A stretch of 64,000 bases of DNA from GCA-003244245 sp963822695 (GCA_963822695.1 CAWGJH010000016.1:310001-374000), one strand, 5' to 3'; positions 30,093 to 39,815 are shown, counted from the first letter of the stretch. Numbers and translations are program-made. Notes: generated from the letters alone by a model not told the origin.

Positions 30093-31918
30093 ATTTATCC
30101 TCGTGCCGGGAGTCGGGGCCGGTAGCCACGACGCCGACACCGGCCGCGGCGGGCCGAGCGCAGCGGCGGCGGGCCCGGGCGTTGGTGGATACGGCCAGTG
30201 CGCACTACAAGTGGATCGCGTTGTCGAACACCACGCTCGGGGTGTTGGTAGCCACGATCAACGCCTCGATCCTGCTGATCGCGCTGCCGGACATCTTCAC
30301 GGGTGTGCGGATCGACCCGTTAGCGCCGGAGAACACCAGCCTGCTGCTGTGGTTGATCATGGGTTACATGATCGTCACAGCGGTGCTGGTGGTCAGTTTC
30401 GGCCGGCTGGGCGACATGTTCGGGCGGGTCCGGATGTACAACGCGGGCTTCGCGGTGTTCACGGTGTTCTCCGTCCTGCTGTCGGTGACGTGGATGCAGG
30501 GCACGGCGGGCGTGCTGTGGATGATCATCATGCGGGTGCTGCAGGGCGTCGGGGGCGCGATGCTGATGGCGAACTCCAACGCGATCATCACCGACGCCTT
30601 TCCGGTCGAGCAGCGCGGGCTGGCGCTGGGGCTCAACCAGGTTGCCGGGATCACCGGCTCGTTCGTCGGGCTGGTCCTGGGTGGGTTGCTCGCGCCGGTG
30701 GAATGGCATCTGGTGTTTCTGGTGTCGGTGCCGTTCGGGGTGTTCGGCACATTCTGGGCATACTGGAAGTTGCATGACACCGGGATCCGGCAGCCCGGAC
30801 GGCTGGACTGGTGGGGCAACCTGACCTTCGCCGTTGGTCTGATTGCGGTGATGGTGGGCATCACCTACGGCATTCAGCCCTATAGCGGGCACACGATGGG
30901 CTGGACCAACCCGTGGGTGCTGGCCGCGCTGATTGGTGGCGTGGTCGTGCTGGTGATCTTCTGCGTGGTGGAGACGCGGGTAGCTGAGCCGATGTTCCAG
31001 CTGCGACTGTTCCGCATTCGGGCGTTCACCGCGGGGAACCTGGCCAGCTTGCTGTCAGGGTTGGGCCGTGGCGGGCTGATGTTCATCTTGATTATTTGGT
31101 TGCAGGGCATCTGGCTACCCCAGCACGGCTACAATTTCGAGTCCACGCCATTGTGGGCGGGCATCTACATGCTGCCGCTCACCGTCGGGTTCCTGATCGC
31201 CGGGCCGGTATCGGGGTGGTTGTCTGACCACTTCGGAGCGCGCGCTTTCGCCACCGGCGGGATGCTCGTGGCCGCAGCCAGCTTCGGGTGGCTGGTCTGC
31301 ATGCCGGTGGACTTCACCTACTGGGAGTTCGCGCTGGTCCTGCTGCTCAACGGGATCGGTATGGGGCTGTTCGCCGCACCCAACAGGGCGGCGATCATGA
31401 ACAGCCTGCCGCCCAACCAACGCGGAGTCGGCGCGGGGATGAGCACCACGTTCCAGAACTCGGCGATGGTGTTGTCGATCGGGGTGTTCTTCAGCCTGAT
31501 GATCCTTGGATTGGCCCAGACCCTGCCGCAGACCCTGACCAGCGGACTTATCGCCCAGGGCGTGCCCGCCGCTGACGCGACCCAGCTGGCCGCCCTGCCC
31601 CCGGTGACGGTGCTGTTCGCCTCGCTGCTGGGCTATAACCCGGTCCAGACCCTGCTGGGCCCGACCGTGCTCGGGCACCTTCCGGCCAGCAACGCCGCTT
31701 ACCTCACCGGTCACGGCTTTTTCCCCGCGTTGATCTCGGGGCCGTTTTCCGATGGATTGACGGTCGCCTTCGCCTTCGCCATCGCTGCCTGCCTCATCGC
31801 CGCCGTCGCCTCCTGCCTACGCGGCGGCAGATACGTGCACACCGAGCAGCCTGCGGGCCAGGCCACCGGCGAGGCGACAAGGGACCGGGAGCTCGCGTCC
31901 TCGGCAGCCGTGCGCTGA
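30080..31918 (+). CDS. MFS exporter, DHA2/EmrB-QacA-like
   Basis: About 612 residues with roughly 14 membrane helices; a hydrophilic N-terminus of ~45 residues precedes the first (WIALSNTTLGVLVATINASI). Family motifs: GRLGDMFGR in the loop after helix 2 (motif A), RVLQGVGGAMLMANSNAI (motif B), and a motif-C-like LNQVAGITGSFVGLVLGG. Proton-driven drug or metabolite export is expected. ATG 30080 lies inside a dyad and lacks a ribosome site, so translation may be leaderless or begin slightly downstream. The second exporter follows 6 bp after its stop. Confidence 0.85.
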   Translation: MKQPNLSSCRESGPVATTPTPAAAGRAQRRRARALVDTASAHYKWIALSNTTLGVLVATINASILLIALPDIFTGVRIDPLAPENTSLLLWLIMGYMIVTAVLVVSFGRLGDMFGRVRMYNAGFAVFTVFSVLLSVTWMQGTAGVLWMIIMRVLQGVGGAMLMANSNAIITDAFPVEQRGLALGLNQVAGITGSFVGLVLGGLLAPVEWHLVFLVSVPFGVFGTFWAYWKLHDTGIRQPGRLDWWGNLTFAVGLIAVMVGITYGIQPYSGHTMGWTNPWVLAALIGGVVVLVIFCVVETRVAEPMFQLRLFRIRAFTAGNLASLLSGLGRGGLMFILIIWLQGIWLPQHGYNFESTPLWAGIYMLPLTVGFLIAGPVSGWLSDHFGARAFATGGMLVAAASFGWLVCMPVDFTYWEFALVLLLNGIGMGLFAAPNRAAIMNSLPPNQRGVGAGMSTTFQNSAMVLSIGVFFSLMILGLAQTLPQTLTSGLIAQGVPAADATQLAALPPVTVLFASLLGYNPVQTLLGPTVLGHLPASNAAYLTGHGFFPALISGPFSDGLTVAFAFAIAACLIAAVASCLRGGRYVHTEQPAGQATGEATRDRELASSAAVR

Positions 31919-31924
31919 CGACCG

Positions 31925-33598
31925 GTGACAACGACCGATAGGGCGCCGGAGATGAACTCCCCTCACGGGGTGGCCGCTCAGCCCGCTGGTGGTGTGGCCT
32001 CTGGCCAGGGCGCACCGGCGGGCTGGGGGTTGCCGCTGTTGGTGCTGATCGTCGGGATGTTCATGTCGGTCCTGGATACCAGCATCGTCAATGTGGCCAT
32101 CCCCACCATCCAGAACGAGTTCGGGGGGACCACCGACGACGTGCAGTGGGTGGTCACGGGCTACACGCTGATGCTGGGCGTGGTGGTGCCGATCACTGCC
32201 TGGTTGGGGGATCGCTTCGGGCTGAAGCAGCTGTACAACCTGGCACTGATGGCGTTCGCCGCCGGATCGGCGCTGTGCGGGCTGGCCTGGGACCTGAACA
32301 GCCTGGTGATCTTTCGGATCTTCCAGGCGATCCCGGGCGGCATCCTCCCGGTGATCACGCTGTCCATCTTGCTCCGGATCGTGCCACGGGAGCGGCTCGG
32401 GGCCGCGATGGGCTTGTATGGGCTGGGGATCGTGTTCGCCCCAGGGGTCGGCCCAGTCCTGGGCGGATATCTGGTCCAGTACGTGAACTGGCGGCTGATT
32501 TTCTACATCAACGTGCCCATCGGGATCCTGGGTGCGGTGGCCGCGGCGCTGGTGTTGCAACGATTCCCCAGGGTGATTGGGCGACGGTTTGACGTGCTGG
32601 GTTTTCTCACCGTGGGTGGTGGGCTCTTCGCGTTGCTGCTGGCCGCCTCGGAGGGTGAGTCCTGGGGCTGGGGCTCCTACCGGGTCCTGGGTCTGATTAC
32701 CTACGGCGTGCTGAGCCTGGCGTTGTTCGTGGTGATCGAACTGGAGGTCGCCGACCCATTACTGGATATCCGCATATTCCGCTATTGGCCGTTCACCAAC
32801 TCGCTGCTGTTGATCGCGGTGCTGATGATTGTGATGTACGGGGTGCTGTTCTACATACCGCAGTTCCTGCAGCTGGCCCAGGGATGGGGTGCATTCGACG
32901 CCGGGCTCACCCTGCTGCCCCAGGCGCTGGTGATGGCGGTGCTGATGCCTATCACCGGGCGGGTCTATGACCGCATCGGACCCCGCTGGCCAGCGGCCAT
33001 CGGCCTGACGATCGTGGCCGCTGGCACCTATCTGCTGCACACCATCACCCTCGATACCCCCCGTGAGCACATCATGTGGTTGATGATGACGCTCGGGATC
33101 GGTCTGGGGATGGCCTTCATGCCGATCCTCACCGGGGGTGTCGCGGTCATCCCGTTGACCCGAACGAACGCCGCCAGCGCGCTCAACAACGTCGTGCAGC
33201 GCGTCTCGGGTGCGCTCGGGCTGGCCATCCTCACCGCCATCCTGACCATCCAGCAGGCTCAACAACTGGCCGGACGCGCCGCGCTGCTGCCCGCCACCAC
33301 CCCCACCCCCCACATCGGCGGCCCGTCCGTCCCCGATTGGGTCGGCGCATACGGGCTCTACCAGCAGACCCAACTGCAAGTGTTCGTCGGGGCGATCGAC
33401 GACCTGTTCTTGATCTCCGCCGCACTGGCCGCCCTGGGTGTGCTGGGCGCGCTGCTGCTGCGATCCGGACCCGCCCCTGCCCCGCCGGCCGGCTTCGGCC
33501 CACCAGCGCAGGCAGCCGCACCGTCCGCCAACGGCGAGGTTGCCGTCGAGGGCCACCGCATGCCGTCGGCCACCACCACCGAAAAGATCACAAGATAG
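31925..33598 (+). CDS. MFS transporter, DHA2 (EmrB/QacA) family
   Basis: Second exporter in the pair, starting at GTG 31925, 557 residues, 14 predicted helices. Hallmarks: FMSVLDTSIVNVAIPTIQNE (motif D1), WVVTGYTLMLGVVVPITAWL, GDRFGLKQLY (motif A) and GIVFAPGVGPVLGGYLVQYV (motif C, antiporter). Unlike the upstream gene it has an extracytoplasmic region near IQQAQQLAGRAALLPATTP. The C-terminus ends in a proline/alanine-rich tail. Two adjacent DHA2 genes could act as a two-component exporter or as paralogues with different substrates. Confidence 0.88.
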   Translation: MTTTDRAPEMNSPHGVAAQPAGGVASGQGAPAGWGLPLLVLIVGMFMSVLDTSIVNVAIPTIQNEFGGTTDDVQWVVTGYTLMLGVVVPITAWLGDRFGLKQLYNLALMAFAAGSALCGLAWDLNSLVIFRIFQAIPGGILPVITLSILLRIVPRERLGAAMGLYGLGIVFAPGVGPVLGGYLVQYVNWRLIFYINVPIGILGAVAAALVLQRFPRVIGRRFDVLGFLTVGGGLFALLLAASEGESWGWGSYRVLGLITYGVLSLALFVVIELEVADPLLDIRIFRYWPFTNSLLLIAVLMIVMYGVLFYIPQFLQLAQGWGAFDAGLTLLPQALVMAVLMPITGRVYDRIGPRWPAAIGLTIVAAGTYLLHTITLDTPREHIMWLMMTLGIGLGMAFMPILTGGVAVIPLTRTNAASALNNVVQRVSGALGLAILTAILTIQQAQQLAGRAALLPATTPTPHIGGPSVPDWVGAYGLYQQTQLQVFVGAIDDLFLISAALAALGVLGALLLRSGPAPAPPAGFGPPAQAAAPSANGEVAVEGHRMPSATTTEKITR

Positions 33599-33822
33599 GG
33601 ATGCTCGTGGCCCTTCTCGTCATGGTGGCGAGGCTGACGGCGACGAGGGCGGTGAGGAAGCTGGGCCGCCGTTACGGTGGTGCGTCAGACGGGCCGGTGG
33701 CCAACGCCGACCGAGACCCACCACCGGCCGGGCTCGCCTGTCCTACCGCCGCGCCGCCGAGTTATTCACCGCCCACACGGTTGGGCCCTCCACTTTCTTC
33801 TAGAAACCAAAGGCAGAACGGT

Positions 33823-34644
33823 TCAAATGTAGCTATTTTGGACGCCGGCCTCGACAGTCAACTTGCCAGCTGTGGCGTCAATCATCGAAGTTTCGACCAG
33901 TGTGAGATTGCCGCCGAGTAGGACGCCACTAGCTTTTCCCGGCACCAGGACTGGTGCAGTCGTCTCGTGTGGGTCGCGGTTAATAGTGATCAATTCTGTT
34001 GTCATCACCGCTTTTCGGAGCGACTCGACCGACTCTGGTCCAGTCCGATTGTCATCCCAGTTCATTACTGGCCCGTAGAAGCTAGCTAATCCGGTGGCCT
34101 TCCACAGTCTACCTAACAAGCTAGTGACATCACTGAACCCCACAACAACCTTCGGGTTTCTGTGCACCTCTTCCAGGTTAAGACCGTCAATGATCCGCTG
34201 AGTGCCATAACCGCCGCGGGTGGCGAACACGCCGCGGATGTTTGAGTCGGCGAATGCTGCGTTGAGATCGGCCAACCGATCCTCATCAGTGCCGGCGAGG
34301 TAGCCGTATGTGTTGAATGCGTGCGGACTTGTCTCTACCACCAGTCCCCAGTGCCGCAGGATATCCACTCCGCGCGCGACCTTCACGGGGTCCGGTGTGC
34401 TACCCGGCGAGATGACCCGGACTCGATCACCTGGCCGTAATACATCTGGTCGCAACAGAGGATATTTTTGAGAGGTGGACGTGATAGTTGATTGAGTGTG
34501 GGCAACGGAACTGGCTTGCAAGGCTCCACCAGCGCTGACTGCTGGGAGGTCCCACAAGATCCGACGGGACGCTGCATCGGGCTGATGACTCTGCGCGTAA
34601 GCACTCTTGGGAACAGAGCTGTCAGCCAGATCCGATCCAGACAC
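33823..34644 (-). pseudogene. C-terminally truncated LD-carboxypeptidase (peptidase S66)
   Basis: Matches the N-terminal half of S66 peptidases, which trim tetrapeptide stems in peptidoglycan recycling or inactivate microcin C: LLRPDVLRPGDRVRVISPGS, GVFATRGGYGTQRIIDGL, and the nucleophile region VVGFSDVTSLLGRLW. The reading diverges after LGGNLTLVETS and stops. The C-terminal domain with the catalytic Glu and His is absent. An N-terminal twin-arginine-like segment (SRRILWDLPAVSAGGAL) suggests export. GC is lower than in the surrounding operons. Probably inactive. Confidence 0.65.
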
Positions 34645-34780
34645 TACTCTCCTTCATGACGGGTCTGTCCACTTCTCTGCGGCTAGGGAAGCAGAGAAGC
34701 CAGTAAGGCTGTGCCTTGGACTGCCGAGATGAGTAGCTACGTTCGAGGCTGGTGATCGGCAGGTCGCCGCCACCCACCAG

Positions 34781-34821
34781 CGGTCAATCAGGCCGAGCAA
34801 ACAACTCGGCCTGATTGACCG
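34781..34821 (-). terminator. Strong stem-loop after the SH3-like gene
   Basis: Perfect 17-bp arms at 34781-34797 and 34805-34821 around a CAAACAA loop. It is positioned downstream of the minus-strand SH3-like gene and upstream of the S66 gene start, so it should separate their transcripts. Confidence 0.7.
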
Positions 34822-34906
34822 GCGCTGCGATATCGGAGATCGCGATTCAAACGCCGGTTTACCCTGGTTGTAGGGCGCTTTCGCTCATCTAGACACAGAC
34901 ACGCTG

Positions 34907-35299
34907 TCAAGATTGTCTAACAAAGCCAGGCCCGACATCTTCAGATGTATACCAATCCACACATGCCCAAGCAACGTAGTCTGTGCGACCCTCGTACGGG
35001 ACCGGAATCCACCATTGGCTTCCTCCGCAGTCATCGTAATACTCACCGCGCCGAGCCTCACAACTGGCGGGAAGGGACTGTCCGTCGTCGAGGTGCCCAT
35101 CCGATCTAGAGTCTTTGCTGGCACGTTCACGGATATGCAGACCGTTGAACCTGCTGACGACCCAGCACTGGCTATCGCCAAACTGGCCGCCGCCAACAAA
35201 ACTTGGCCTTTCGCCCCTACTCCGCTGAGGACGGGGGGCGTTCTGATCACCGGATTGTGGGCCGTTCTGAGGCTCTGGCTGGGGTGCGTTCTCGCTCAT
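34907..35299 (-). CDS. SH3-like domain protein (possible frame problem near the N-terminus)
   Basis: The ATG at 35299 follows AAGAAGGA with good spacing. The last ~75 residues read as an actinobacterial SH3-type domain: NGLHIRERASKDS, PASCEARRGEYYDDCGGSQW, IPVPYEGRTDYVAWACVDWY, with two cysteines that could pair. The preceding part in this frame is unnatural. Another frame over 35130-35230 reads a convincing export segment (GQVLLAAASLAIASAGSSAG), so one or two indels may separate signal sequence and domain. Such proteins bind cell-wall or surface ligands. Confidence 0.5.
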   Translation of the reverse strand: MSENAPQPEPQNGPQSGDQNAPRPQRSRGERPSFVGGGQFGDSQCWVVSRFNGLHIRERASKDSRSDGHLDDGQSLPASCEARRGEYYDDCGGSQWWIPVPYEGRTDYVAWACVDWYTSEDVGPGFVRQS

Positions 35300-35357
35300 T
35301 GGAATCCTTCTTTCGAGCTTGCGTGGTAGGAGTTCTTACATCTATTTCGTGGAGATT

Positions 35358-35948
35358 TCATAACCGACAGCGACTCGAAGGGAAGCCTTGGCCTCCACTG
35401 GTAGGACTGGAGTGGTTTCCGCAAATCTTGGGACTGGCGAACTCCTGGGTCGTCGGTCCACTGCTGAGATCCGACTCGTAAATTAAGATGACGTTTCCGA
35501 GTGCTACATCAAGTCCGTCCGTCAGTTGGTGTGCCCGGTCCTTCGCGTCATCTATGGCCTGCTTCCTGGCTTCGACGAGCAAGCGTGAAGGGTCGGCGAA
35601 GGAAAATGAGATACTCTCGATGTGAGCCGCGTCGCCTCCTGCCTGGACTGCCGCGTCGATGACGGCGCCTGCGCCCTGTATATCTCGTAGCTTGGCGCTC
35701 GGTCCGTTCTGAACTCGGTACCCGTCGATCTTCGGCGGGTGCGTGTCGTTGAGATCCTGTCGCTCAAATACTGGATTGATGCTGAGTTGCGTCGTCTGAA
35801 TATCCTGTTCTTGGACTCCATGGTCCTTCAGAGTTGATAGCACGGCCGTCACTTGCTTGTTGTTCTCGGTCAGCGCCCCGACGTGGTCACGGCCTGGGTT
35901 TCCACGGCGACTTAAGCAGCCGACCACAGGAAAGAGGGCGAGCAACAC
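35358..35948 (-). CDS. SIMPL (DUF541) domain lipoprotein, N-terminally shortened
   Basis: Residues ~25-170 match the SIMPL domain (NNKQVTAVLSTLKDHGVQEQ, DIQTTQLSINPVFE, ESISFSFADPSRLLVEARKQ). A lipobox-like FPVVGC precedes it. Family members usually have ~40 more residues between export signal and NNKQ (the first beta strands), which are missing here, so this copy may be deleted internally. SIMPL proteins are envelope proteins of poorly known role. Low-GC patch shared with 33823 and 34907. Confidence 0.6.
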   Translation of the reverse strand: MLLALFPVVGCLSRRGNPGRDHVGALTENNKQVTAVLSTLKDHGVQEQDIQTTQLSINPVFERQDLNDTHPPKIDGYRVQNGPSAKLRDIQGAGAVIDAAVQAGGDAAHIESISFSFADPSRLLVEARKQAIDDAKDRAHQLTDGLDVALGNVILIYESDLSSGPTTQEFASPKICGNHSSPTSGGQGFPSSRCRL

Positions 35949-36132
35949 CAGGTAAGTACGTCACACTAATCACCCAATCGAGTGAATTTGCGCGACAGGG
36001 TGAGACCTAGGGGCAGTGACTAAGCACCGCCGATGGCAGTTGCATTGCGCGAAGACTGGGGCAGGCGAGGGAGCCCACTGCGGGGAGCGCTGCTGCTGGT
36101 GACCGAGCCGTGGTTGGTGCTCGGTGGGTCGT

Positions 36133-36255
36133 CTATGTCGGGATGGTGGTTGCGTTGCAGCTTCCATAGACGATCGCCTCCCGGGCGGCGAACCACCCGT
36201 GCGCGCCCTTGCCACTGCCGTCCACGGTGATCTTCTCAGTGAGGTAGGTGCACAC
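36133..36255 (-). pseudogene. DUF6295 family protein, C-terminally truncated
   Basis: GTG at 36255, 10 bp after the dienelactone hydrolase stop. It reads CTYLTEKITVDGSGKGAHGW and FAAREAIVY, the conserved start of DUF6295 proteins, which normally continue with a histidine-containing HPxHAxAEHTLNIDF region. Here it ends after 40 residues (GSCNATTIPT). The pairing with a dienelactone hydrolase-type gene suggests a former operon. Confidence 0.6.
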
Positions 36256-36265
36256 GGTGCGCTCC

Positions 36266-37009
36266 TCAGTCGGTGAGGTGGGTGCCGAAGAAGTCCAGGA
36301 TCCGGCGCCAGCCATCGATCGCCGCCTCCGGCCGGTACGCCGGGCGGTCCACCGCGAAGAACGCGTGCCCGGCACCGTCATAGGTGTGGAACTCGTGCGG
36401 CTTGCCCAACCGCTCCAGCTCGGCGGCGAGCCGGGCCGTCTCGGCCGGGGCTGGGTTTTTGTCGTCGGCGCCGAACAGGCCGAGCAGCGGGCAGGACAGC
36501 TGGGGCGCCAGGTGCAGGATCGGCTGCAGGTGCTTGGGCATCCCGGGCGGCGGGTCGTTGACCACGAACGCGCCGTAGCAGTCCACGGCGGCGTCCAGTG
36601 GCAGCGAGCAGGCCGCCAGGAACGCGTGCCGGCCGCCCGAGCAGTAGCCGATCACGCCGATCCTGCCGTTCGCCCCGTTGAGGCCACGCAGGTACTTGGC
36701 CGCGCCCGCGACATCGCCGACCAGCCGCGCATCCGGCACCCCGCCAGCCGCGCGCACCCTGGCCGCCGCATCGTCCGGGTCCGCGCCGGGCGCCTCCCGA
36801 GAGTACAGGTTCGGGCACAGCGCGGCGTACCCGTGCACGGCGAAGCGGCGCACGATCTCCTTCGTCGTGGCGTCGTAGCCGGGCATATGGTGAATCACCA
36901 CCACGCCGTCGCCGCGGCCGCCGTCCACCGGCCGGGCCAGGTAGGCCTCGATCTCGTCCCCGCCGTGCCCGGTGATGGTGACTGTCTCGGCACACATCGC
37001 GTCCGTCAT
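36266..37009 (-). CDS. Dienelactone hydrolase family protein
   Basis: Alpha/beta hydrolase of 247 residues from the ATG at 37009. The catalytic triad is visible: Cys in IGVIGYCSGGRH, Asp in FGADDKNPAPAE, His in YDGAGHAFF. An N-terminal DEIEAYLARP and HHMPGYD are typical. The family hydrolyses lactones and esters such as dienelactone in chlorocatechol breakdown, but genomic copies like this often have other substrates. It lies upstream of a truncated DUF6295 gene. Confidence 0.85.
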   Translation of the reverse strand: MTDAMCAETVTITGHGGDEIEAYLARPVDGGRGDGVVVIHHMPGYDATTKEIVRRFAVHGYAALCPNLYSREAPGADPDDAAARVRAAGGVPDARLVGDVAGAAKYLRGLNGANGRIGVIGYCSGGRHAFLAACSLPLDAAVDCYGAFVVNDPPPGMPKHLQPILHLAPQLSCPLLGLFGADDKNPAPAETARLAAELERLGKPHEFHTYDGAGHAFFAVDRPAYRPEAAIDGWRRILDFFGTHLTD

Positions 37010-37113
37010 GCCGTGATTCTCTCGCTGCTCGGGGTGCGGCCAGCGCCGGGGCGGAGCTGATCGAGGCGCACAGGCACATACGTGCTGCGTCGTGCTTCTG
37101 AACCACCCCGCTA

Positions 37114-37180
37114 GAAGGTGCACAAGCATCCATGTGACCCTGCGTGGGTGGGTTGGAAGGTGCACAAGCATCCATGTGAC
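37114..37180. repeat. Two identical 25-bp direct repeats, 42 bp apart
   Basis: GAAGGTGCACAAGCATCCAT plus GTGAC occurs at 37114-37138 and again at 37156-37180, with 17 bp between. Located about 105 bp upstream of the dienelactone hydrolase start. Could be paired regulator sites or a duplication scar; too few units for a CRISPR array. Confidence 0.6.
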
Positions 37181-37359
37181 GCTGTGTCCAGCGAGGCGAT
37201 CAACTTACACAGTTGCTGGTCGGAGGTGAGAGCGTCCAGCGCCGACGCCCTACGCACAGCGCGGCAATGCGTGCCCTATCCCGCTTGACGGCGTTCTCAA
37301 CGTGGAGCCCCGTTCTGTGTTGGCGGGGCCGAACGTCGCCGGTTTCTTGCCGAGCGGAG

Positions 37360-37732
37360 CTATTCGCTGATCCAGGCCTTGGCTGCGTCCAGTTCGCGCA
37401 GCGGGAATACCCGTACCTCGCCTGGTATCAGCCAGGACAGCAGATGCACGCTCGTGCCTATCCACGTAAGGTTCGGTCACGTAGGCGGTGCGCCGCCAGG
37501 CCGTCCGGTGGGCGATCCCGAGTTCGATGTCGGCCTTCACACCCTCCCGCACCGCGCCAGGTTCCTCGCTGAATCCCGCGTCGATCTGGCACAGGACTCG
37601 CAATGGCTGATTGCGCTCGATGGCCCCACGCAACATCGGCACGACGACCTTGGCTAGATCATCGCGTGTTACATTACCCGCTACCCGGAAGCCAAGAGTA
37701 CCTTCAGGCATGTCCGTCATAATTTCGATCAT
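37360..37732 (-). pseudogene. SpoIIAA-like (STAS-fold) protein with a single-base frameshift
   Basis: The first frame reads MIEIMTDMPEGTLGFRVAGN, TRDDLAKVVVPMLRGAIE and AWRRTAYVTE, the N-terminal two-thirds of the SpoIIAA-like family (PF11964 type). At about 37478 the frame changes; the other frame reads SWLIPGEVRVFPLRELDAAK and AWISE, then stops at 37360, exactly the family's end. Repaired length ~124 residues, normal. Without repair, translation continues to 37250 with an unnatural tail. Function unknown. Confidence 0.7.
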
Positions 37733-37789
37733 TGGCCACTCCGGGAAGTCACGAAAAATGTCGGTCCACTAACATCGTTCAACCGTCAC

Positions 37790-38152
37790 TCAGGCTGTAT
37801 CCCCACGCGCCAAGCCGCCCATGTTGACCAACTCGTCCTTGCACTGCGGGCATACCACGTACAGCACACCCTGGTACTCCACCGGCTCGCTGGCGGGGCG
37901 CCCGCAGGTCGCCTCTTTCATATCACTGCCAGTGGCCACGGACTTTACGGAGACGGCCCACCTCATGGTGCAGGTGTTACCTGCACCTACCTGCACCTCA
38001 AAGCCCTCGTCAGGCTGCTGTTGTCCACGTTGGAGCATGGCGAGGTAGTTAGCTGCAGCGTACAGGTGCGCGGAAACCTCGGGGTGGTTCGCGTGGCGCT
38101 CAGCGATGGCACGGAGGATGTCGATGTCGCTGAAGGACTCGGGGTCGCTCAC
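37790..38152 (-). CDS. Hypothetical protein with a CPxC motif
   Basis: Soluble 120-residue protein starting at GTG 38152. It contains one CPQC pair near the C-terminus (VLYVVCPQCKDELVNMGG) and two other cysteines, which could form a small zinc site. No family recognised. It stands alone between guaB1 and the SpoIIAA-like gene. Confidence 0.5.
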   Translation of the reverse strand: MSDPESFSDIDILRAIAERHANHPEVSAHLYAAANYLAMLQRGQQQPDEGFEVQVGAGNTCTMRWAVSVKSVATGSDMKEATCGRPASEPVEYQGVLYVVCPQCKDELVNMGGLARGDTA

Positions 38153-38262
38153 GGGGTTGCCCTCTTCCTTGGCCGTGCTTCACACGACGGTAAAGGATCA
38201 GTGGTTCGTCTCACCACCATAACGGGGCACCTTACGCGTCCGCTGGGTTCCGGAATGAACTG

Positions 38263-39702
38263 TCACCAGCCGCCCGGTAGCGGGCGTCCCTCGGCGAAAC
38301 CGGCCGTCGACTGCACCCCGATCACGGCTCGCGCGGATAGCTCGGGCAGCGTCCGGGCGCCGGCGTAGGTGCAGGCGCTGCGCACCCCGGCGCAGATGTA
38401 GTCGATGAGGTCCTCCACCCCGGGCCGGTGTGGGTCGAGGTACATCCGGGCGGTCGAGATGCCCTCCTCGAACAGTGCCTTGCGAGCCCGGTCGAAGGTG
38501 TCGTCCCAGGTGATGCGGGCGGCGACAGCGCGCTTGGAGGCCATCCCGTGAGACTCCTTGTAGGGCCGGTCGGTCTCGTCGCGCTGCAGGTCACCCGGTG
38601 ACTCGTAGGTGCCCGCGAACCATGAGCCGATCATCACGTTCGCCGCTCCGGCGGCCAGTGCCAGCGCGACGTCTCGTGGGTGGCGCACCCCCCCATCGGC
38701 CCAGACGTGGCCACCGGCCTCGTGAGCTGCGGCAGCGCATTCGGCCACCGCGGAGAACTGCGGCCGGCCGACTCCGGTCAGCATCCGGGTGGTGCACATC
38801 GCGCCCGGCCCCACCCCGATCTTGACGATGTCGGCGCCGGCTTCGAGCAGGTCGCGGGTGCCTTGCGCGGAGACCACATTCCCGGCCACCACCGGCACGC
38901 CCGGGCGGCGTGACCGGACCGCGCGTAGCGCGTCGAGCATCTTGCGCTGGTGGCCGTGTGCGGTGTCCACGACCAGCACGTCAACTCCCGCCGCGAGCAG
39001 TGCCTCAGTCTTGGCCGTGACGTCGCCGTTCACCCCGAGCGCCGCGGCCACCCGCAGCCGGCCGTCGGCGTCCAGCGCGGGGGAGTACAGCTCGGCACGC
39101 AATGCCCCGGTGGGGGTCAGCACCCCGACCAGCCGGCCCTGGGTATCCACCGCGAGCGCCAGATTCTGGTGGCGATGGTGCAACTGATCGAAGACCTTGC
39201 GCGGCTCGGTATCGGCGGACACCACCACCAGATCGGTCTGCGCCACGTCGGCGAGCCGGGTGAACCGGTCCACTCCGGTCAACTCAGCCTCGGTGACCAG
39301 CCCCACCGGAGCGCCTGCGCCATCGAGCACCACCACGGCCCGGTGTGCTCGCTTGGGCAGTAGGTTGATCGCGTCGGCGACGGCGTCCTGTGGGTTCAGG
39401 GTGAGCGCGGTGTCCAGCATCAGGTGCCGCGATTTCACCCATGCCACCGTCTTGGCGACCACCGCCGGGTCCACGTCCTGGGGCAGCACCACCAGCCCAC
39501 CCCGGCGGGCCACCGTCTCAGCCATCCGGCGCCCCGCCACCGCGGTCATGTTGGCGACCACGAGCGGGATGGTGGTGCCCGACCCATCCACCGTGGACAG
39601 ATCCGCATCGAACCGGGACGCCACGTCCGAGCGTGCGGGCATCAGGAAGACATCGTCATAGGTGAGGTCGTGCCCGGGTCTGCGATCATCGAGAAAGCGC
39701 AC
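38263..39702 (-). CDS. guaB1: GuaB1-type IMP dehydrogenase-family protein (likely GMP reductase)
   Basis: 479 residues with the IMPDH/GMPR barrel interrupted by a CBS pair (about residues 95-210). Key sites: LTYDDVFLMPA near the N-terminus, DTAHGHQRKML, the phosphate-binding KIGVGPGAMCTTR with the catalytic Cys, and a C-terminal YICAGVRSACTYAGARTL. Actinobacteria have this paralogue besides true GuaB2; the mycobacterial GuaB1 acts as a GMP reductase with CBS control. Purine salvage in the cytoplasm is therefore the likely role. Confidence 0.88.
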   Translation of the reverse strand: MRFLDDRRPGHDLTYDDVFLMPARSDVASRFDADLSTVDGSGTTIPLVVANMTAVAGRRMAETVARRGGLVVLPQDVDPAVVAKTVAWVKSRHLMLDTALTLNPQDAVADAINLLPKRAHRAVVVLDGAGAPVGLVTEAELTGVDRFTRLADVAQTDLVVVSADTEPRKVFDQLHHRHQNLALAVDTQGRLVGVLTPTGALRAELYSPALDADGRLRVAAALGVNGDVTAKTEALLAAGVDVLVVDTAHGHQRKMLDALRAVRSRRPGVPVVAGNVVSAQGTRDLLEAGADIVKIGVGPGAMCTTRMLTGVGRPQFSAVAECAAAAHEAGGHVWADGGVRHPRDVALALAAGAANVMIGSWFAGTYESPGDLQRDETDRPYKESHGMASKRAVAARITWDDTFDRARKALFEEGISTARMYLDPHRPGVEDLIDYICAGVRSACTYAGARTLPELSARAVIGVQSTAGFAEGRPLPGGW

Positions 39703-39815
39703 ATCGGCGACGTTACCCGGGTTTCCGGGGGCACCGCCGGGTTAGGTTCTCCAGGGCGATGAGGGGCGGTGCCTGTGTGCTGCTGTGTGATCGTGGTGCG
39801 GGTGCGGAGCCGTTG

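Noticed and set aside
33601..33921. Open frame after the second MFS gene
   Set aside because: Basic, proline-rich reading without homology; its end runs antisense into the S66 peptidase gene.
37114..37180. CRISPR array
   Set aside because: Only two repeat units with a 17-bp spacer and no cas genes anywhere in the window.
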